DNA of 6,051 bases from contig JAJYFQ010000051.1 in NCBI GenBank assembly GCA_021785375.1, positions 1 to 6,051 on the forward strand. The letters run 5' to 3'. Position 1 is the stretch's first letter. The number at the start of each line of letters is the position of its first letter. The notes under the pieces are model-generated. The model was not told the origin of the DNA. It ran no database searches and saw nothing but the letters and a program-made list of their open reading frames with translations. Shown here piece by piece: positions 1-4,888 of this stretch. The translations under genes were made by a program, and so were the position numbers. This DNA is from Microcaldota archaeon (GTDB taxonomy: Archaea > Micrarchaeota > Micrarchaeia > Micrarchaeales > CABMGC01).

Positions 1-335
1 TCCGCATCCACCGCTCCGGATCCGTTAGAGCCTGAGAAGAGCTTACCGATAAGTGCCCTCTGCGCAAATCTGCTTATCTCGCTGCCCCTTGAAAGATTGA
101 GCTCCACAGTGCCTCCGACCGGGCCGATTACCACAACCGTGTCGCTAGGCGTGCCGTCAGCCTTCTGCGTCCTGCCTCCGTCTACCATTCCCGCATCGAG
201 AAGCCGCTCGATGAAAGTAGCCTTTGGTATCGACTCGCCCTCCGCAGCCTGGGCCATCAGCCTCTCCCTTGTCTGCTGCGGATTCGAGAGATCCGCTCTC
301 CGTCCGTCCCCTCTTGGTACCGTTTTTGTGTTCAT
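1..335 (-). CDS. Hypothetical protein, N-terminal 111 residues (C-terminus beyond the window)
   Basis: The frame is open from ATG at 335-333 to the left edge without a stop, so the gene is incomplete and only its first 111 residues are visible. The chosen ATG lies about 8 nt from the transcript start expected from the TATA box at 365-372. An in-frame GTG at 344-342, three codons upstream, would be a leaderless alternative. I recognise no family. The protein starts with a polar, basic stretch (residues 1-30, rich in R, Q, D) that contains no membrane segment or signal peptide. A predicted helix follows (about 36-48, ATFIERLLDAG), then a beta-prone stretch (about 66-79, DTVVVIGPVGGTVELN), then a helix (about 83-95, SEISRFAQRALIG) and a Gly/Ser-rich turn at the cut end. 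It follows the 537-residue gene in the same direction after 83 nt but has its own promoter. Function is unknown. The reading frame is well supported by codon use and promoter placement. Confidence 0.75.
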   Translation of the reverse strand, partial: MNTKTVPRGDGRRADLSNPQQTRERLMAQAAEGESIPKATFIERLLDAGMVDGGRTQKADGTPSDTVVVIGPVGGTVELNLSRGSEISRFAQRALIGKLFSGSNGSGAVDA

Positions 336-346
336 AAAAATCACAA

Positions 347-362
347 GACCGTGGTCTCGGTC
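347..362. promoter_or_regulatory. Imperfect inverted repeat between TATA box and start codon
   Basis: GACCG at 347-351 and CGGTC at 358-362 are perfect inverted arms around 6 nt, and 12 of 16 positions are symmetric overall. Within it, GACC-GT-GGTC (347-356) forms a tighter inverted repeat. It sits between the TATA box (365-372) and the predicted transcript start of the leftward partial gene, where an archaeal repressor would typically block polymerase recruitment. An operator role is inference. The match is short enough to arise by chance. Confidence 0.3.
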
Positions 363-364
363 GC

Positions 365-372
365 TATTTAAG
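365..372 (-). promoter_or_regulatory. Archaeal TATA box for the partial leftward gene
   Basis: On the minus strand this reads CTTAAATA, preceded by a purine-rich BRE-like GAGGAAATA. A transcript start about 26 nt downstream would fall near 343, giving a leader of about 8 nt before the ATG at 335, or a leaderless start at the GTG at 344. The box lies in the gap after the 537-residue gene, so the partial gene can be transcribed independently of the operon upstream. The identification rests on sequence match and spacing only. Confidence 0.6.
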
Positions 373-418
373 TATTTCCTCAGTTCCGTTCTTCTCCACA
401 ATCAAAGGGCTTGTCACA

Positions 419-2032
419 TCAGTACTTGCGCTCTTCATCAATTCTTCTCAACTCCCTCATTGCATTGCTCGCCCTTACAGATTCTTCGGAAGGCGCTGGA
501 TGTACCTGCATTGGGATCATGGACTCACCTTCCTGGTTCCTGGCGTCTTTCTGTTTTCTTATCCAGTTTCTGAGCCAGCTGTTGAGTTGCTCTCTCTTCC
601 TCTCGCCCTTCTTTCCTCTCCATTGCCTGTGCATAGAGATTATGTCCTCGATGTTTATCCTCTCATCCTCCGGAAGGATCAGGTTCTGATCGAGCAGCAT
701 ATGGACTCTATCCTCTGTAAGCTCCGGCATCGCCTCCCCTCCGAGGAACTCCGGCCTCATCATCCCATCATAGAATGCATTCTGCTCGTTCAGGAGGAGC
801 ACATAGCGTGCGTAAACCTCCCTGAACTGCCCCCCATTCTCGATCCTAAATCTCTTCGGGAACCCCATCAGCTCGGCGAGGTCCCTGGCCGCTCCGCTTA
901 TCTCATGGGACCTGGAAATGTGGAATATGCTTCCGCACATGAGCCAGTCTGTTTCGGAGACGTATGAGTAATGGTCAGATCTCATCGGGAAGAACGGCAA
1001 GGAGTCGGATGCTGCGTCGAAGAGCGCTGCGATAACGTTGGGTAGTGCAAACCTCCCCGCTCCTGCATCGTCAAGCTTTCTTCCGAGCCTCGACAGGAAG
1101 AGGGAGTCGAGATGCACTAACAATTCTGGAACGGTGGCGAGCGGAGACTGAAGCAGTTCCCTCAGCGTCTTTATCTTCCCGACTACCCCTGCGTCTATTC
1201 TCGCAAGATCTCCGATGAGCCCCTCCTCAAATCCCTTGAGGTCAGAGGCGTAAAGGAATCTTGCCAGCTTAGTGTACTCATTAGAGGGCCTCGGCAGAAG
1301 GGCGGTGAGCACGACGTAAGGATAGTATGGTACTCTCTCACAAATGTCATATTTCTCATCGGTGTAAACCGTCTCAAGCTTTCTGGAGGCCGATGCCAGC
1401 GTGTAGGGATCCACGACTATGGCTCCCTTTGGGTACATGCCCTTTTCGGATCCGTACAGGATATCCTTCAGGCCCTGGCCTACGAAGTACTCTATGTTTG
1501 TGGTTGCATCGCCTCTCATCATTGCATTTGCGCAGTGGACTATCATCTCATCCTGCGATGATATGCGAAGCATGTCCTGAACGGTTCTGACCGTCGATGC
1601 TGTTATTGATCCGTTGAAGTCGAGGCTCACCACGTCGAAGTCAAGAGCCGATCTCTGTCTGACGTGCCTGTCAACATAGCCCTTCAGTTCCGCCCTTATC
1701 ACTTCGATCTCCAGACCCAGCTCTCTTATGTCATTCGCTATCTTGGCATCACGCTCAAGGCTCACTAAATTCTGAGGCAACAGATTCCTGGCAAGATATA
1801 CTACCTTTGTATCCTGGGCATCCTGCCCGGCAAAATGAAGCACCCGCAGCTTTGAAGGATCGCTAGAATCCAGCAGTGTTGCATCGAGCATCCTGCCCTG
1901 CATGGCATGGCACCTCGCCTTGGCCATGTCGGAGTTATAGTGCTTCGTCGCCGTAGCCTTTCTGACAACGCGCGGCCTCAGTGCACTGATCTTCTCCCCA
2001 GAATTATTCGCAACCCGCTCTCTCTGTGCCAT
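419..2032 (-). CDS. 537-residue protein with a degenerate Rossmann/SAM-methyltransferase-like domain
   Basis: The start is fixed: the codon immediately upstream of the ATG at 2032-2030 is a TGA stop. Residues 61-170 have the layout of a class I methyltransferase: a motif I-like strand and loop (VLHFAGQDAQDT, 64-75), an acidic residue after strand 2 (SLERD, E93), a motif IV-like strand (FDVVSLDFNGS, 132-142, D138) and a strand 5 (EMIVHCANA, 162-170). Motif I lacks the usual GxGxG, and no (D/N)PP(Y/F/W) or Pro-Cys catalytic motif is present, so this is not an evident DNA amino- or C5-methylase. It may bind SAM for another substrate or be non-catalytic. Residues 1-60 are polar and basic. Residues 190-460 are mainly helical and of unknown fold. 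The tail (about 460-537) is strongly basic and helical, plausibly nucleic-acid binding. There is no signal peptide or membrane segment, so it is probably cytoplasmic. It begins 23 nt after the methyltransferase gene with no clear ribosome site, suggesting one transcript. The reading frame is secure, the fold moderately so, and the function unknown. Confidence 0.8.
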   Translation of the reverse strand: MAQRERVANNSGEKISALRPRVVRKATATKHYNSDMAKARCHAMQGRMLDATLLDSSDPSKLRVLHFAGQDAQDTKVVYLARNLLPQNLVSLERDAKIANDIRELGLEIEVIRAELKGYVDRHVRQRSALDFDVVSLDFNGSITASTVRTVQDMLRISSQDEMIVHCANAMMRGDATTNIEYFVGQGLKDILYGSEKGMYPKGAIVVDPYTLASASRKLETVYTDEKYDICERVPYYPYVVLTALLPRPSNEYTKLARFLYASDLKGFEEGLIGDLARIDAGVVGKIKTLRELLQSPLATVPELLVHLDSLFLSRLGRKLDDAGAGRFALPNVIAALFDAASDSLPFFPMRSDHYSYVSETDWLMCGSIFHISRSHEISGAARDLAELMGFPKRFRIENGGQFREVYARYVLLLNEQNAFYDGMMRPEFLGGEAMPELTEDRVHMLLDQNLILPEDERINIEDIISMHRQWRGKKGERKREQLNSWLRNWIRKQKDARNQEGESMIPMQVHPAPSEESVRASNAMRELRRIDEERKY

Positions 2033-2055
2033 TCATATCAACATCTTATTCACTG

Positions 2056-2793
2056 TCATGGCCTTACTCCCTCTATGTACAGCCTCTCACCCTGTATGTC
2101 CGTGAAGTAAGGGGATATTCCCGATCTTTCCATCATCCTGTTCGCCTTTGCCGGCGTGGTCATGAAGAGCGTGTACGGGGACTCGCCGTCCATCTCAGGA
2201 AGATGCGCCCCGTACCCGAACTCAAGGGGCTCACACCCGATCCCCATCCTTTGCAGCAACTTCATATTTGTGGAGAGCCCAAGGGTGACCGATATCGTTG
2301 CTCCTCTCGCGGAAACCCTCGCAATCTCATCGACAGCAAGCGGCGCATAAGGTCCGAATAGCTGGAGTGCATCAAGAGCAAATACGATCTCGAAAGAGCC
2401 ATCCTTAAAAGGAAGCTCACATCCGTTTGCCTGCACAAATGATGCCGTCACGTTCTTTGCCGCTTCCGGTGTGTTACCTTCACCCCGTATTGCCCATAGA
2501 TCCCTGGCGTTCATTTTGAGCGGAAGCTCCGATATGTCAATTCCGGTATAGCTCCCCGCGCCGAAAGTGAGGCACATTCCCATGACATCACTCAAGCGGC
2601 CGCATCCGAAATCAAGCACTCTCTTGCCTGCAACCAGGTCAAAGTCGAGATATTCCTTGATATAGCCGGACCTAAATCCATTTCCCTGATCATTTACTGA
2701 CCAGACGGAGTCCGCGTGCACTCTGAGGCTCCTAGACTGCTCAAGCTTGCCATTTCGTGCACTCCCTACTCTACCTGTTCTTTGTGCATGCAT
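2056..2793 (-). CDS. Class I SAM-dependent methyltransferase (Methyltransf_11-like), 245 residues
   Basis: Transfers a methyl group from S-adenosylmethionine to an unidentified, probably small-molecule or lipid-like, substrate in the cytoplasm. Motif I is textbook: RVLDFGCGRLSD (58-69). Motif II is YTGIDIS (82-88), with D86 expected to bind the ribose hydroxyls. The strand 4 signature ELPFKDGSFEIVFALDALQ (126-144) is typical of the UbiE/ArsM-like Methyltransf_11 group, and strand 5 is ISVTLG (167-172). In the loop before ELPF, N123 stands where an adenine-contacting Asp is common. The frame stays open 42 codons further upstream (to 2919), but I chose ATG at 2793. A TATA box at 2817-2824 puts transcription on that ATG, and the extension would run through both promoters and overlap the divergent gene. 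The extension also reads as hydrophobic/basic and unlike a methyltransferase N-terminus. It is probably the first gene of a leftward operon with the 537-residue protein. The family is secure and the substrate unknown. Confidence 0.9.
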   Translation of the reverse strand: MHAQRTGRVGSARNGKLEQSRSLRVHADSVWSVNDQGNGFRSGYIKEYLDFDLVAGKRVLDFGCGRLSDVMGMCLTFGAGSYTGIDISELPLKMNARDLWAIRGEGNTPEAAKNVTASFVQANGCELPFKDGSFEIVFALDALQLFGPYAPLAVDEIARVSARGATISVTLGLSTNMKLLQRMGIGCEPLEFGYGAHLPEMDGESPYTLFMTTPAKANRMMERSGISPYFTDIQGERLYIEGVRP

Positions 2794-2816
2794 GAGATGA
2801 GACTCTTGTCTCCCCC

Positions 2817-2824
2817 TATATAAG
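2817..2824 (-). promoter_or_regulatory. Archaeal TATA box of the methyltransferase operon (leaderless)
   Basis: The minus strand reads CTTATATA, with the A-rich stretch CCAAAAT just upstream as a possible BRE. A start 26 nt downstream of its centre falls at 2794-2795, that is, at the methyltransferase ATG (2793). The mRNA is therefore predicted to be leaderless, as is common in many archaea, which explains the lack of a ribosome binding site. Confidence 0.7.
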
Positions 2825-2852
2825 ATTTTGGTACAAAATTGTCGCTTTTTTA

Positions 2853-2867
2853 GAAAATGTTTAAATA
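2853..2867 (+). promoter_or_regulatory. BRE + TATA box of the GHKL ATPase / HTH-array operon
   Basis: GAAAATG (2853-2859, BRE-like) is followed by TTTAAATA (2860-2867). The expected start is near 2890, giving a leader of about 23 nt. A weak ribosome site, AGGT (2900-2903), lies 9 nt before the ATG at 2913. This box is 35 nt from the opposing leftward TATA box, so the two divergent promoters are side by side and could be controlled together. Confidence 0.65.
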
Positions 2868-2875
2868 GTACGATA

Positions 2876-2887
2876 AGCAACGCTGCT
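2876..2887. promoter_or_regulatory. Imperfect 12-bp palindrome downstream of the rightward TATA box
   Basis: AGCAACGCTGCT is symmetric at 10 of 12 positions (arms AGCA and TGCT) and lies between the rightward TATA box and its predicted transcript start. This position would suit a repressor that controls the ATPase/HTH-array operon. No second copy was found in the window. It is recorded as a candidate operator only. Confidence 0.25.
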
Positions 2888-2912
2888 CTAAAACTTTTTA
2901 GGTAGATGACAT

Positions 2913-4874
2913 ATGGCAAGAACTAGAGTCGCTGCATCGGCAGAGCCGCCAGAACCAAACAAGAGAGACAATAGCCAGGGCACCCCGTCTGAACAGGAAG
3001 TGATGCATGGAAAGGTCAGCGTGAATGGCCGCGACATGGTCTCGACCTTTGTCGACGAGCTCAGGAGCAGCGGCAGGTATGGGTTGATAAAGAACGCAAT
3101 TCTTGAATTCATAGACAACTCGGTTGCAGCAAGGGACACGGGGAGCGATAGGGCCACGCTAATAACATTGCTTATAGGAAACAACAACGTCTCCGTAAAG
3201 GACAGTTTCGGCTCGGGTATGGATCGCGCCGGGCTTGACAAGTTCTTCACTTATGGGGAGCGGCACAATACTGGTCTTAACAACCGCGGACTTGGAGCAA
3301 AGCTCGCCGCAGAGGCGTTAGGTGTGAGTGGAAGGATATACGCAAGGGCAAAGGGATCTGACGAGTGCCTTGAGGTGATTGTGCATGACTGGGCCGGCCT
3401 GATAGAGCGGGGAGAGTTCGACTACAGGGTGGTAAATCCACGCGAGTCGCTCTACTTAAAGGAACCCGGAGTCCGCGTAGTCATAAGTGACCTTCACAGT
3501 GTCGACGACTTAAGGGCCAAGACCAAGGACATAATCAGGATACTGTCTGAGGAGTACAGACCACTGCTCTATGTGTCTGACCCCGGCAACTCCAATGCCG
3601 ATCTAGGAAGGACTGTATTTGATAATGATGGCAAACCGTGCGTAATACGCGATGGGGTAATAATCAAAGTCAGCAGGTCCAAGCAAAGGACTGGGGCCAT
3701 GTACGGTGGGGTAAATGACGGCAAGGGTGTTATTGCCGTGCAGAGAATGGATATGCCCCTTGACCTCGAGTACTCGACGCTAGGCTACAACGAGAGCAAT
3801 GTCAGAATTGTGAAGACGAATGACGGAAAAGTCATATGGTACTGGATCGGGGTCAAGGACCAGAAACATCCGGATGCGAAGGCGTTAACCAGGAAGGGTA
3901 TCAGATGCTATCTCGACGGGAAGCTGATAAAGGTAACCAGCTTCGGCTACGATCTAAGCTCCAGCGGAATGTCTGGCCTCATCGGAGAGGTGCACCTTGA
4001 CAACATGCCTGAGATAAGGAACCTCCTCTCTGCGAGCAAGACCTCGGAGTTCGACGATGCAAGCGACCTATGGAAGGACAAGATCGTGCCCATCATGAGA
4101 AAGGAGCTAGAGCCGCTCGTCAGACTCATGGAGTCAAATGACAGGGCGAAGATGCGAAAGCCCACTCCGGAGGAGGACAAGAAGATATGTGAGGATGCAA
4201 ACAGACTTCTGAACCTTGCCATGGCCAATCTGATTGCCAATGGGGATCTGGCCGAGGACGAACTCTGGATGTTCAGGAGCGATTATGCGGGCCACAAGCG
4301 CAGGCAGACTGGAAATCCGGATGAGGAAGACCATACCACTGTCTTTTGTCCTCTTCCTCCTCAAATTGAAGTCGAGCAAGAAGATACGGGCATCACGGAC
4401 CCGACCAATAAGGAGGAAGGCAATAAGAAAGGCACAAAATGGAAAGACCAGGAACCAATAACCCCACTACCTAAAGATCTGGATGAGAGATACAAGAGAA
4501 AGAGGCTCAGTGTAGCGGGAGCCGCTCTGATAAAGCCTCTGGAAGACCCAAATATAGTATCAGAGTTCAGGGAAGGTTTCGGCCTGATAATAAACGAGGA
4601 GAACATGGCAGTGCTCCAAGCACGTGCGCAAGGAAGGGCAGCACTGATGATGCTTGTCGCTGAGCAAAAGTGTTACCACGCGGCAAAGAACTACACATCG
4701 TCGCTTTCAGAGACGTCAGAATTGACAGTTGAGGAACTTCTCGCTGCGCAGAATCAGAAATACCAACTGCTCAGGTCAAGTGTGGGCAACGCCTTCTCCA
4801 CAACGGACGAGTTCGTGTCCATTGGGGTAGATAATTATCTTGGCGAGGGCCTCAAGAGAAACAGGCGTAGCTAA
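2913..4874 (+). CDS. GHKL-type ATPase (Hsp90/MutL/MORC-like), 653 residues
   Basis: Binds and probably hydrolyses ATP with a Bergerat-fold domain. Such domains typically dimerise on ATP binding and act as a clamp on DNA or proteins. The N-box is LEFIDNSVAA (64-73), with E65 as likely general base and N69 for magnesium. The G1 box is VKDSFGSGMD (95-104), with one residue more between Asp and the first Gly than the usual DxGxGM. The G2 lid is GLNNRGLGAK (121-130). Residues about 135-310 complete the ATPase domain and lead into an S5/transducer-like region. RKGIRCYLDGKLI (328-340) resembles the MORC/GHKL pattern with a basic residue before G-I-x-x-Y-x-x-G-x-x-I. Residues 400-445 are helical. About 460-530 is a charged, probably disordered linker (EVEQEDTG, NKKGTKWKD). 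535-653 is a helical C-terminal domain I do not recognise. The N-terminal 30 residues are also disordered. No signal peptide or membrane segment is seen. It is 14 nt upstream of the HTH-array gene and probably co-transcribed with it. The fold is secure; a MORC-like DNA role is inference. Confidence 0.88.
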   Translation: MARTRVAASAEPPEPNKRDNSQGTPSEQEVMHGKVSVNGRDMVSTFVDELRSSGRYGLIKNAILEFIDNSVAARDTGSDRATLITLLIGNNNVSVKDSFGSGMDRAGLDKFFTYGERHNTGLNNRGLGAKLAAEALGVSGRIYARAKGSDECLEVIVHDWAGLIERGEFDYRVVNPRESLYLKEPGVRVVISDLHSVDDLRAKTKDIIRILSEEYRPLLYVSDPGNSNADLGRTVFDNDGKPCVIRDGVIIKVSRSKQRTGAMYGGVNDGKGVIAVQRMDMPLDLEYSTLGYNESNVRIVKTNDGKVIWYWIGVKDQKHPDAKALTRKGIRCYLDGKLIKVTSFGYDLSSSGMSGLIGEVHLDNMPEIRNLLSASKTSEFDDASDLWKDKIVPIMRKELEPLVRLMESNDRAKMRKPTPEEDKKICEDANRLLNLAMANLIANGDLAEDELWMFRSDYAGHKRRQTGNPDEEDHTTVFCPLPPQIEVEQEDTGITDPTNKEEGNKKGTKWKDQEPITPLPKDLDERYKRKRLSVAGAALIKPLEDPNIVSEFREGFGLIINEENMAVLQARAQGRAALMMLVAEQKCYHAAKNYTSSLSETSELTVEELLAAQNQKYQLLRSSVGNAFSTTDEFVSIGVDNYLGEGLKRNRRS

Positions 4875-4888
4875 AGTCACGTGGGCAT

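Noticed and set aside
336..418. Terminator after the 537-residue gene
   Set aside because: There is no T-tract on the minus strand and no stable hairpin followed by T residues in this gap.
97..573. Plus-strand open frame across the left region
   Set aside because: It lies antisense to the partial leftward gene and the end of the 537-residue gene, and its Ser/Leu/Pro-rich composition is typical of a shadow frame.
500..967. Plus-strand open frame inside the 537-residue gene
   Set aside because: It is antisense to a gene with coherent codon use and domain structure, and has no promoter or recognisable motif.
419..2032. DNA methyltransferase of a restriction-modification system
   Set aside because: There is no (D/N)PP(Y/F/W) or Pro-Cys motif and motif I is degenerate; no restriction enzyme is nearby.
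2794..2919. 42-codon N-terminal extension of the methyltransferase
   Set aside because: It runs through both divergent TATA boxes, overlaps the start of the ATPase gene, and a leaderless start at 2793 fits the promoter spacing.
2888..3250. Minus-strand open frame at the start of the ATPase gene
   Set aside because: It is antisense to the N-box and G1 motifs of a clear GHKL ATPase.
4878..4883. CACGTG palindrome before the HTH-array gene as an operator or separate promoter
   Set aside because: It is a 6-bp palindrome expected by chance, and no TATA box lies at the required distance upstream.
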